DNA from: Caulobacteraceae bacterium
GTDB taxonomy: Bacteria; Pseudomonadota; Alphaproteobacteria; Caulobacterales; Caulobacteraceae
NCBI GenBank assembly: GCA_020852035.1
Contig: JADZBR010000320.1
Location: forward strand, 1 to 8,331
Length of the DNA: 8,331 bases
Direction of reading: 5' to 3'
Position numbers and translations under genes: made by a program
The notes under the pieces: generated by a model
What the model saw: only the letters and a program-made list of their open reading frames with translations
The model's database searches: none
What the model was told of the DNA's origin: nothing
Part shown: positions 1 through 5,631 of the stretch, piece by piece
Layout of the letters: the number at the start of each line of letters is the position of its first letter
Position numbering within the stretch: position 1 is the stretch's first letter

Positions 1-1
1 C

Positions 2-1441
2 GACGCCATCGGCTATCCCGTGCTGATCAAGGCCGTGGCCGGCGGTGGCGGCAAGGGCATGCGCAAGGTCGAGGCGGCGGCGGATTTCCTCGCCGCGCTC
101 GCCTCCTGCCAGCGCGAGGCGGCGGCCAGCTTCGGCGACGACCGGGTGCTGCTGGAGAAGTATGTCACCCGTCCACGGCACATCGAGGTGCAGGTGTTCG
201 GCGATACGCATGGGAATGTCGTCCACCTGTTCGAGCGCGACTGCTCGCTGCAGCGCCGCCACCAGAAGGTGATCGAGGAGGCGCCCGCGCCGGGGATGGA
301 CGCGGCTGTCCGCGCGGCCATCTGCCAGGCCGCCGTCGATGCCGCCAGGGCGGTGGACTATGTCGGCGCCGGCACCATCGAGTTCATCGCCGACGCCTCG
401 GCGGGCCTCTCGGCCGACCGCATCTGGTTCATGGAGATGAACACCCGCCTGCAGGTGGAGCACCCGGTCACCGAAGCGATCACCGGGCTCGATCTGGTGG
501 AGTGGCAGCTGCGCGTCGCCTCGGGCGAGCCCCTGCCGCTGGCCCAGGACGAGATCGCCATGAGCGGCCACGCTGTGGAGGCGCGCCTCTATGCGGAGAA
601 CCCGGCGACGGGCTTCCTGCCGTCGATCGGCCCGCTGACGCACTTCGAGACGCCGGACAGCGTCCGTGTCGACAGCGCCGTGGAGGAAGGCGGCGAGGTC
701 AGCCCGCACTACGATCCGATGATCGCCAAGCTGATCGCCCACGCCGCGGATCGCGCTTCTGCGGCGGCTCTGCTGGCCGAAGCCTGCGGCGACGTCGAGG
801 TCTGGCCGGTGAAGACCAACGCCGGCTTCCTGGCCCGCGCCCTCGCCGACGCCGGCTTCCGGGCGGGCGAGGTGCATACCGGCTTCATCGAACAGCGGCT
901 CGAGGCGCTCGCCGCGACGCCCGAACCGTCGGCGAAGGTGCTGACCAGCGCCGCCGTCGCGGCGCTCGACGACGATCCCTTCGTGGTGGAGAGCCCCTGG
1001 TCGGCCTTCGGCGGCGCTACCGGCTTCCGGCTCAACGCCGCGCCGCACACGGGGGTTCGGCTCTATCTCGGCGGCGCCGAACTGGAAGGGGACGCCTCCA
1101 GCGAAGCGGTCTGCGAGGTGTTGAGCGAGAACGACGAGATCGTCGTCTTCGATGCCGGGGAGGTCTTCGTCTTCACCCTCGACCCACCGCGGACGGCCGG
1201 CGCGGCCGGCGCGGCCGGCGATGGCGTCATCCGCTCGCCGATGCCCGGCAAGGTCTCGTCGGTGGCTGTGCAGGCCGGTGACAAGGTCGCCAAGGGCCAG
1301 ACGCTGATGGTCCTTGAGGCCATGAAGATGGAGCACGCGCTGGCGGCGCCCTTCGACGGCGAGGTGGTCGAGCTCTCGGTGGCCGCCGGCGATCAGGTGA
1401 GCGAAGGGGTCGCACTGGCGAAGGTCGCCGCAGCGGAGTAG
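2..1441 (+). CDS. Acyl-CoA carboxylase biotin-containing alpha subunit (3-methylcrotonyl/propionyl/acetyl-CoA type), 5'-truncated
   Basis: This is the C-terminal 479 residues of a biotin carboxylase/biotin carrier fusion. It would carboxylate its own biotin using ATP and bicarbonate, for transfer to an acyl-CoA by a separate beta subunit. The reading frame is open from nucleotide 2; relatives are about 650-670 aa, so roughly 180 N-terminal residues lie outside the window. Visible parts: the glycine-rich ATP-grasp loop (KAVAGGGGKGMR, near residue 9), the HIEVQVFGD segment, the catalytic FMEMNTRLQVEHPVTE stretch, the biotin carboxylase C-terminal domain (ARLYAENP...YDPMIAKLI), a BT-like middle region, an Ala/Gly linker, and a biotinyl domain with EAMKMEH, whose modified Lys is visible residue 442, 37 residues from the end. 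The middle region and carrier domain exclude a stand-alone AccC. The methylcrotonyl-CoA form (mccA, leucine degradation) is my best guess, but the acyl specificity lies in the unseen beta subunit. Confidence 0.93.
   Translation, partial: DAIGYPVLIKAVAGGGGKGMRKVEAAADFLAALASCQREAAASFGDDRVLLEKYVTRPRHIEVQVFGDTHGNVVHLFERDCSLQRRHQKVIEEAPAPGMDAAVRAAICQAAVDAARAVDYVGAGTIEFIADASAGLSADRIWFMEMNTRLQVEHPVTEAITGLDLVEWQLRVASGEPLPLAQDEIAMSGHAVEARLYAENPATGFLPSIGPLTHFETPDSVRVDSAVEEGGEVSPHYDPMIAKLIAHAADRASAAALLAEACGDVEVWPVKTNAGFLARALADAGFRAGEVHTGFIEQRLEALAATPEPSAKVLTSAAVAALDDDPFVVESPWSAFGGATGFRLNAAPHTGVRLYLGGAELEGDASSEAVCEVLSENDEIVVFDAGEVFVFTLDPPRTAGAAGAAGDGVIRSPMPGKVSSVAVQAGDKVAKGQTLMVLEAMKMEHALAAPFDGEVVELSVAAGDQVSEGVALAKVAAAE
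1194..1220 (+). repeat. Three perfect tandem copies of a 9-bp unit (CGGCCGGCG) inside the carboxylase gene
   Basis: Three consecutive identical 9-bp copies occupy 1194-1202, 1203-1211 and 1212-1220. The unit length is a multiple of three, so the array stays in frame and encodes Ala/Gly repeats (AGAAGAAG) just before the biotinyl domain (VIRSPMPGKV). This is the expected position of the flexible hinge that lets the biotin arm swing between active sites. A change in copy number would lengthen or shorten the hinge without a frameshift. Confidence 0.85.
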
Positions 1442-1451
1442 CTCAAGGGCC

Positions 1452-1853
1452 ATGCCGCTTCACATGATCAAGCTCTGCGTCGGCTGCGACACCGTGCAGG
1501 ACCTCGTCGACTGGCACGCGAGCGGCCACGATGAGTGGATCATGCGCACCCGCCAGACGCCCAAGCGGGCCGCAGAGCTGATGGACGGGGGCAGCCTCTA
1601 CCGGGTGTTCAAGGGGATGATCCTCTGTCGCCAGAGGATCGAGCTGATCGAGACGGTCGGGGAGGGGGTGAACGCCCGCTGCGAGGTCACCGTCTCGCCG
1701 GAGATCGTCCTGACCGTCCCGACCCCGAGGCGGGCCTTCCAGGGATGGCGCTATCTGCAGCAGCGCGAGGCGCCGCCGGACCTCTCCACCTACGACAACG
1801 ACGCCGCGCCCCCGGAACTGGCCCGCCAGCTGCGCGAGATCGGCGCCTGGTGA
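1452..1853 (+). CDS. DUF1489 family protein
   Basis: This is a 133-aa protein of unknown function that I recognise as DUF1489 (PF07370), a family largely of alphaproteobacteria. The opening MPLHMIKLCVGCDTVQDL is characteristic; the rest includes a YRVFKGMILCRQRI segment and a C-terminal FQGWRYLQ region. It has no signal peptide or membrane segment and is probably cytoplasmic. Two cysteines in the N-terminal LCVGC and one in ILCRQ are visible, but I cannot say whether they bind metal. It starts 10 nt after the carboxylase stop and is probably cotranscribed. The ATG at 1452 is preferred because homologues I recall begin with a short M-x-LH stretch; an AAGGG at 1445-1449 lies very close to it, and the ATG at 1464 is the alternative start. 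The length fits the family. Confidence 0.88.
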   Translation: MPLHMIKLCVGCDTVQDLVDWHASGHDEWIMRTRQTPKRAAELMDGGSLYRVFKGMILCRQRIELIETVGEGVNARCEVTVSPEIVLTVPTPRRAFQGWRYLQQREAPPDLSTYDNDAAPPELARQLREIGAW

Positions 1854-1860
1854 GATCCTG

Positions 1861-1875
1861 CTCCCCCTGCGGGAG
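1861..1875. terminator. Weak candidate bidirectional terminator hairpin between DUF1489 and panC
   Basis: CTCCC (1861-1865) can pair with GGGAG (1871-1875) across a 5-nt loop in the 29-nt gap between two convergent genes. There is no T-tract on either strand, so intrinsic termination is doubtful. The sequence could also be a decayed fragment of an intergenic palindrome. Confidence 0.25.
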
Positions 1876-1882
1876 AAGGGCG

Positions 1883-2737
1883 CTAGCCGGCGATGTTGTC
1901 GATCAGGCGCGTGCGTCCGAGCCGCGCCGCCGCCAGCAGCCGCACCGGGCCATCGGGCCGCGCGCCCTCGAAGCGCCGCAGGGTCTCGGCGTTCCGCACC
2001 TCGAAATAGTCAATCGGCCCGAAGCCGGCCCGCTCCAGCGCCGCGCGGCCGGTGAGCTCCACCTGTTCGACGGTCTTGCCTTCGGCGAGGCGCGCGACGG
2101 CGTCCCTGAGGGCGGCGTGCAGGGCGGGCGCGACCTCCCGCGCGGCGGCGGAGAGGTAGGCGTTGCGCGACGAGAGGGCGAGGCCGTCCGGCGCGCGGGC
2201 GGTAGGGGCGCCGACGATCTCGACCGGCAGGTCGAGATCGCGCGCCAGGCGCCGGATGACCAGGAGCTGCTGGTAGTCCTTCTCGCCGAACACCGCCACA
2301 TCCGGCGCGGTCTGGGTGAGGAGCTTGGTCACCACCGTCGCGACGCCCGCGAAGTGACCCGGCCGCGCGGCGCCGTCGAGCGGTTCGGAGACGCCGGATA
2401 TGTTTATCGTGGTGGCGAACCCTTGCGGATACATCTCGTCCGCCGTGGGCGCGTAGAGCAGGTCGCAGCCCGCGCCGGCCAGCAGCGCGGCGTCGCGCGC
2501 CTCGCCGCGCGGATAGGCGTCGAAGTCCTCGTTCGGCCCGAACTGGGTGGGGTTCACGAAGACGCTGGCGATCACCCGGGCGGCTTGCCCGCGGGCGAGC
2601 TCCACCAGCGACAGATGGCCCTCGTGCAGGGCGCCCATCGTGGGGACAAGGCCGATGCGCTCGCCCGAGGATCGCCAGGCCGCGACCTGCGCGCGCAACT
2701 CGGCGACGGTGCGGACGACGGGCAAGGGGGCGGGCAT
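1883..2737 (-). CDS. panC: Pantothenate synthetase (pantoate--beta-alanine ligase)
   Basis: PanC condenses D-pantoate with beta-alanine using ATP, through a pantoyl-adenylate, in the last step of pantothenate (coenzyme A precursor) synthesis in the cytoplasm. The 284-aa length is normal for the family. The family motifs are in order: PTMGALHEGH (residues 32-41, with the HxGH-type nucleotide-binding histidines 38 and 41), SVFVNPTQF (58-66), PGHFAGVATVV (126-136), FGEKDYQQL (150-158, with the catalytic-loop Lys) and LALSSRN (186-192, the KMSKS-like signature). The ATG at 2737 is chosen because AAGGAG lies 6 nt upstream and the protein then starts at the usual distance from the first strand; an in-frame start 18 codons earlier (2791) lacks both supports. 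It is convergent with DUF1489 and divergent from mipZ. No panB is visible, so it may be a single-gene transcript. Confidence 0.97.
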   Translation of the reverse strand: MPAPLPVVRTVAELRAQVAAWRSSGERIGLVPTMGALHEGHLSLVELARGQAARVIASVFVNPTQFGPNEDFDAYPRGEARDAALLAGAGCDLLYAPTADEMYPQGFATTINISGVSEPLDGAARPGHFAGVATVVTKLLTQTAPDVAVFGEKDYQQLLVIRRLARDLDLPVEIVGAPTARAPDGLALSSRNAYLSAAAREVAPALHAALRDAVARLAEGKTVEQVELTGRAALERAGFGPIDYFEVRNAETLRRFEGARPDGPVRLLAAARLGRTRLIDNIAG

Positions 2738-2743
2738 CGGCGG

Positions 2744-2749
2744 CTCCTT
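2744..2749 (-). promoter_or_regulatory. Ribosome binding site of panC (AAGGAG)
   Basis: On the minus strand AAGGAG ends 6 nt before the ATG whose first base is 2737. This decides the start in favour of the 284-aa protein over the longer open frame. Confidence 0.85.
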
Positions 2750-2815
2750 GTGGACGGCGCCTTCCCTGCGGCGAGCGGCGCGTTGACGCAAGGCCGGCGA
2801 GGGCGTCTCGTGCTA

Positions 2816-2837
2816 CCGACCGAGAGAATCGGGTCGG
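2816..2837 (+). promoter_or_regulatory. Stem-loop in the mipZ leader, just before the start codon
   Basis: CCGACCGA (2816-2823) pairs with 2829-2837 around a GAGAA loop, giving eight base pairs with one bulged G (2833). It ends 9 nt before the GTG start. The only Shine-Dalgarno-like bases, the G-run at 2836-2840, overlap its 3' arm. It may tune mipZ translation or act as a DNA dyad. The base pairing is seen in the sequence; the function is inferred. Confidence 0.4.
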
Positions 2838-2857
2838 GGGTTCTTAGTGTCTGAGTC
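2826..2857. promoter_or_regulatory. Two GANTC (CcrM-type) methylation sites flanking the mipZ start codon
   Basis: GAATC lies at 2826-2830 and GAGTC at 2853-2857, one on each side of the GTG start. GANTC is the target of the cell-cycle methyltransferase CcrM in Caulobacterales. By my scan only four others occur in the window (3968, 5406, 6188, 6928). In Caulobacter crescentus mipZ is one of the genes reported to be activated by CcrM methylation, working with GcrA. Methylation here is inferred from that knowledge. Confidence 0.6.
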
Positions 2858-3680
2858 CAAGGTCATCGTGGTCGGCAACGAGAAGGGCGGGGCGGGCAAG
2901 TCCACCCTGGCCATTCACCTGGCCGTCGCCCTGGCGCATGGCGGCCAGCGGGTGGTGGTCTTCGACCTCGACGTGCGCCAGCAGTCGATGGCGCACTTCT
3001 TCGCCAACCGACAACGCTGGCTGGCGGCCAACGGCGCGGATGTGCCTTCGCCGGTGAACGGCCTCTCCGAGGACGAGGCCCGGACGCTGCTCTCGCCGAA
3101 CGACGACGCCAGCGTGGCGTTGTTCGAGACCGCATTCGAGCGGGCGGCGGCGGACGCCGACTTCATCATCGTCGACACGCCCGGCGGCGACACCGCCCTG
3201 TCGCGGCGCGCGCACGGCCTGGCCGACCTCATCGTCACGCCGATGAACGACAGCTTCGTGGACTTCGACATGCTGGGCACGGTCGATCCGGTCAGCCTCG
3301 ATCTGGTGAAGCCCAGCCTCTATTCCGAGACCGTCTGGGAGTGCCGCAAGCAGCGGGCGGCGGCGCGGATGCGCTCCATCGACTGGGTGGTGCTGCGCAA
3401 CCGTCTGGCCTCCACCGAGGCGCGCAACCGCAAGCGGGTGGACGAGCGGGTGCAGGCGTTGTCGCGCCGTGTCGGCTTCCGCGTCGGGCCGGGCCTGCGC
3501 GACCGGGTGATCTACCGCGAGCTCTTCCCGTTCGGCCTGACCATCGCCGACCTCTCCTCGAAGATCCGGCCGGTGGCGGTGTCGCTGCAGCACGTGGCGG
3601 CGCGTCAGGAGCTGCGGGCGCTGATGCACGCCCTGGGCCTGTCCGAGCATGCCGGCGACCGCCTGATGGCGGCGCAGTAG
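2847..3680 (+). CDS. mipZ: MipZ, ParA-like ATPase that positions the division site
   Basis: MipZ is a P-loop ATPase that binds ParB at the chromosome origins, forms bipolar gradients and inhibits FtsZ polymerisation, so that the Z ring forms near midcell. The 277-aa length matches the Caulobacter protein (about 274 aa as I recall). Visible motifs: the deviant Walker A NEKGGAGKST (residues 11-20, signature Lys13 and P-loop Lys18), Walker A' DLD (40-42, with the hydrolytic Asp42), Walker B FIIVDTPGGD (106-115), the family stretch TPMNDSFVDFDMLGTVDP (131-148), basic segments RNRKR (193-197) and GLRDRVIYREL (216-226) in a region likely to contact DNA, and ELFPFGLTIADL (225-236). The start is a GTG with only a G-rich weak ribosome site; family alignment (M-x-E-x-x-VIVVGNEKGG) supports it. 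It is followed after 7 nt by the J-domain gene. Confidence 0.96.
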   Translation: MSESKVIVVGNEKGGAGKSTLAIHLAVALAHGGQRVVVFDLDVRQQSMAHFFANRQRWLAANGADVPSPVNGLSEDEARTLLSPNDDASVALFETAFERAAADADFIIVDTPGGDTALSRRAHGLADLIVTPMNDSFVDFDMLGTVDPVSLDLVKPSLYSETVWECRKQRAAARMRSIDWVVLRNRLASTEARNRKRVDERVQALSRRVGFRVGPGLRDRVIYRELFPFGLTIADLSSKIRPVAVSLQHVAARQELRALMHALGLSEHAGDRLMAAQ

Positions 3681-3687
3681 CGACTGC

Positions 3688-4110
3688 ATGATCTATTTCG
3701 CGCTCGGCTGCGCGGCGCTGGCGTTCTTCGTCTGGATCGGACGCGGGCGGCCGTTTGATCTGGGGCGCGGCTGGCGGATCGGCGCGGGCGCCCTGGCCGT
3801 GGCCGCATTCGCCGCGGCGGCCTTCGTGGCGATGCGCGGGCTCTGGGGAACGGGCATCGTGCTGGCGGTGATGGGCCTTGGCCTGCTCGCGTCCGTCCGT
3901 CGCAACGCCGTTGGCGTGGCGAAGGGGCGCGGTGGCATGACGGCGGCCGAGGCCCGCGACCTCCTGGGAGTCTCGCCGGACGCCACGCCGGCGGAGATCA
4001 AGGCGGCCTATGTGCGTTTGATGCAGCGGGCGCATCCGGACGCCGGCGGTTCCAAGGGCCTTGCCGCGCAGCTCAACGCCGCGCGCGACGTGTTGCTGAA
4101 AAAGCGCTGA
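3688..4110 (+). CDS. Membrane-anchored J-domain protein (TIM14/Pam18-like)
   Basis: This 140-aa protein has hydrophobic segments at about residues 2-17, 33-49 and 54-70, then a basic linker and a C-terminal J domain (about 84-140). The J domain has the helix I/II core ARDLLGVSPDATPAEIK, the invariant HPD at 116-118 followed by AGGS, and a terminal helix with LNAARDVLL. J domains stimulate Hsp70 (DnaK) ATPase through HPD. The N-terminal anchor with a C-terminal J domain and HPD-x-GGS resembles mitochondrial Tim14/Pam18 and its alphaproteobacterial relatives, not full DnaJ: there is no Gly/Phe region, zinc finger or substrate domain. It probably recruits DnaK to the inner membrane; the client is unknown. 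It lies 7 nt after mipZ with no clear ribosome site of its own, so coupled expression is likely. Confidence 0.88.
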   Translation: MIYFALGCAALAFFVWIGRGRPFDLGRGWRIGAGALAVAAFAAAAFVAMRGLWGTGIVLAVMGLGLLASVRRNAVGVAKGRGGMTAAEARDLLGVSPDATPAEIKAAYVRLMQRAHPDAGGSKGLAAQLNAARDVLLKKR

Positions 4111-4113
4111 TCG

Positions 4114-5364
4114 TCAGGCCGGCGAGACGACCATGCAGGGCATCTTCTTGGCCTTCACGGCCTTGCAGCCGTCCTTGGCCTGCCTTTCCGACAGCCCCTC
4201 GAAGCGGGCGCGGTAGAAATCGCCGGACTTGTTGGCCTCGCGCTTGCCGGCGTCGAAATAGTCGAACCGCTTGGCCACCAGCGACAGCTGCTGGTTGGCT
4301 TCCTTCCTGGTCTTGAAGGCGCCGACCTGCACCGTCCATTCGCCGGCCGGCTTCTTGGGCTTGCTCACCGCCTGGACGGCCGCCTGGGTCTTCGGCTTGA
4401 CGAGGGTGACCATGTTCTTCTCGTCGCGGTCGCCCTGGGCGGTGCTGCGGGTCACATAGGGGCCCATGCGCGGAGCGTCGAAGGCGGTCGCCAGCTCGAT
4501 GTGCTCGCCGCGGTCGCGTCGGCGGGCGACGTCGAAGCCGGTGAGCAGGAGCTGCTCGGCGTTGTTGTCGCGGGCCCGGCCCGAGGAGCCGCCGAGCACC
4601 ACGGTGATCAGCCGCCGGCCATCCTGCACGCCGGAGACGGCGATGTTGTAGCCCGAGGCGTTGGTGAAGCCGGTCTTGATGCCGTCGACGCCGGGGACCT
4701 TGCCCAGGAGCCGGTTGTGGTTGCGGATCGTCTGGCCGCGGAAGGCGAACTCCTGGGTGGAGAACAGGCTGTAGTACTGCGGGTAGTCGCGCATGATCGC
4801 GCGCGACAGGATGGCGATGTCGTGCGCGGTCGAGATCTGCCGGCTGTCGGGCAGCCCCGAAGCGTTAGCGAAATGGGTGTTGAGCATGCCCAGTTCGCGG
4901 GCCCTGAGCGTCATCAGGGCGGCGAACCGGCTTTCCGATCCGCCGATCTTTTCGGCCAGGGCCACGGCGATATCGTTGGCCGACTTGGTGGCCAGGGCCG
5001 ACATGGCGTCACGAACGCTGATGGTCTCGCCGGCCCGCAGGCCGATCTTGGTCGGCGGCTGGGCGGCGGCGCGCGGCGAGATGATCACCGGATCGTCCAG
5101 CTGCAGCTTGCCGGACGCCAGCTGTTCGAAGGTGAGGTAGAGGGTCATCACCTTGGTGATCGAGGCCGGATAGCGCGGGCTGTCGGCGCGCTTGTCGTAC
5201 AGCACCTCTCCGGTCGTGGCGTCCATGACGATCGCCGCGTACTTCGGCTCCGACGTCGGCAACTGCAGATAGGGTATCTGCGCGCTCGCCGGCGTGACCG
5301 TGCCGGTCAGCGCCGTGGCGGCCAGGGCGATGGAAACGGAAAGGCGGCGGGCGAAACCGTACAT
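4114..5364 (-). CDS. Secreted D-alanyl-D-alanine carboxypeptidase (PBP5/6-like, peptidase S11) with C-terminal SPOR domain
   Basis: This periplasmic low-molecular-weight penicillin-binding protein would trim the terminal D-Ala from peptidoglycan stem peptides. With the ATG at 5364 it is 416 aa. A signal peptide (RR, hydrophobic core, ASA|Q) would be cut after residue 28. The three active-site motifs are present: SITK (nucleophile Ser68, Lys71), SAN (128-130) and KTG (230-232). A linker rich in Lys, Ala and Thr leads to a SPOR domain (about 342-414; WTVQVGAFKTRKEANQQL), a fold that binds denuded glycan at the septum. Two cysteines (400 and 410) near the end may form a disulfide. There is no C-terminal amphipathic anchor of PBP5 type. 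A GTG at 5412 would add 16 residues and spoil the signal peptide, so it is not preferred. It is tail to tail with the J-domain gene across 3 nt. Confidence 0.94.
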   Translation of the reverse strand: MYGFARRLSVSIALAATALTGTVTPASAQIPYLQLPTSEPKYAAIVMDATTGEVLYDKRADSPRYPASITKVMTLYLTFEQLASGKLQLDDPVIISPRAAAQPPTKIGLRAGETISVRDAMSALATKSANDIAVALAEKIGGSESRFAALMTLRARELGMLNTHFANASGLPDSRQISTAHDIAILSRAIMRDYPQYYSLFSTQEFAFRGQTIRNHNRLLGKVPGVDGIKTGFTNASGYNIAVSGVQDGRRLITVVLGGSSGRARDNNAEQLLLTGFDVARRRDRGEHIELATAFDAPRMGPYVTRSTAQGDRDEKNMVTLVKPKTQAAVQAVSKPKKPAGEWTVQVGAFKTRKEANQQLSLVAKRFDYFDAGKREANKSGDFYRARFEGLSERQAKDGCKAVKAKKMPCMVVSPA

Positions 5365-5421
5365 ATGGGCGTCCGTCGGTTTAAGCTTTTGAAAGGGGCG
5401 ACCCCGAGTCACCTAGCGAAG

Positions 5422-5453
5422 CATGTAGCATTCGTTAGGGGACCTTTCTCCAA
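5422..5453 (-). promoter_or_regulatory. Candidate promoter of the carboxypeptidase gene
   Basis: On the minus strand GCTACATG (5429 to 5422) matches seven of eight bases of the GCTANAWC -10 element I recall for Caulobacter housekeeping promoters. TTGGAG (5453 to 5448) lies 18 nt upstream as a poor -35. A GAGTC methylation-type site at 5406-5410 falls in the implied 5' leader. The start codon is about 57 nt downstream of the -10 element. No transcription start is known, so this is a tentative call. Confidence 0.35.
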
Positions 5454-5502
5454 GGTAAACGGAAGTTGAAGGCGCCGATCTGTCGCAGGCGCAAAAGTGT
5501 CA

Positions 5503-5541
5503 TTGTGCGGTGCACAAAAATTCGTTGACTTGTGCAGTGCA
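5503..5541. promoter_or_regulatory. Two near-identical TGC-N3-GCA dyads upstream of phasin, candidate PhaR-type operators
   Basis: TTGTGCGGTGCA (5503-5514) and TTGTGCAGTGCA (5530-5541) agree at 11 of 12 positions, and each contains TGC-N3-GCA. They are 27 nt apart. The second lies between the proposed -35 and -10 boxes of the phasin promoter, where a bound protein would block RNA polymerase. PhaR repressors of alphaproteobacteria are reported to recognise TGC-rich dyads near phasin genes and to release DNA when polyhydroxyalkanoate is present. Assignment to PhaR is inference; no phaR gene is in the window. Confidence 0.5.
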
Positions 5542-5553
5542 GCATGAGACAAG
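5525..5553 (+). promoter_or_regulatory. Candidate sigma-70-type promoter of phasin
   Basis: TTGACT (5525-5530) is a good -35 box. At the standard 17-nt spacing GACAAG (5548-5553) is a weak -10 with three of six matches to TATAAT. This would give a leader of roughly 70 nt before the ATG at 5632. It is supported by position and spacing only. Confidence 0.45.
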
Positions 5554-5619
5554 GGTCATGAAATCGGACCCACATGGGCCGCTCACCCTCCCGCGGACGC
5601 CCCCGCCGCACAACTTTTC

Positions 5620-5625
5620 AAGGAG
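5620..5625 (+). promoter_or_regulatory. Ribosome binding site of phasin (AAGGAG)
   Basis: A perfect AAGGAG ends 6 nt before the ATG. It is the strongest ribosome site on the plus strand here, in keeping with the abundance usual for phasins, and it fixes the start. Confidence 0.85.
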
Positions 5626-5631
5626 ACCGTC

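Larger units (their letters stand above)
2738..2846. promoter_or_regulatory. Divergent panC/mipZ control region
   Basis: This 109-nt gap between divergent start codons must hold the 5' signals of both genes. Toward mipZ, a perfect TTGACG at 2783-2788 resembles a housekeeping -35 box, but the hexamer 17 nt downstream (TCTCGT) is a poor -10, and the better-looking GCTACC at 2812 is too far away. I therefore do not assign a promoter with confidence. The 3' end of the region carries a GAATC site and a hairpin, described separately. I see no riboswitch. Confidence 0.5.

Noticed and set aside
2783..2817. TTGACG with GCTACC as a complete mipZ promoter.
   Set aside because: The spacing of about 23 nt is too long for a standard promoter, so only the -35-like box is mentioned.
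1535..2854. A 439-codon plus-strand open frame runs across DUF1489, the gap and panC.
   Set aside because: It is out of frame with DUF1489 and antisense to panC, Arg/Gly-rich and without recognisable domains. It arises from GC-rich third-position bias.
2844..3689. A long open frame on the minus strand covers all of mipZ (281 codons).
   Set aside because: It is a high-GC antisense shadow: composition is His/Arg/Gln-rich, no family is recognisable, and the opposite strand encodes a clear MipZ.
4501..5469. A 322-codon plus-strand open frame lies opposite the carboxypeptidase gene.
   Set aside because: It is antisense to a gene with all three penicillin-binding motifs and has no plausible start context or family features.
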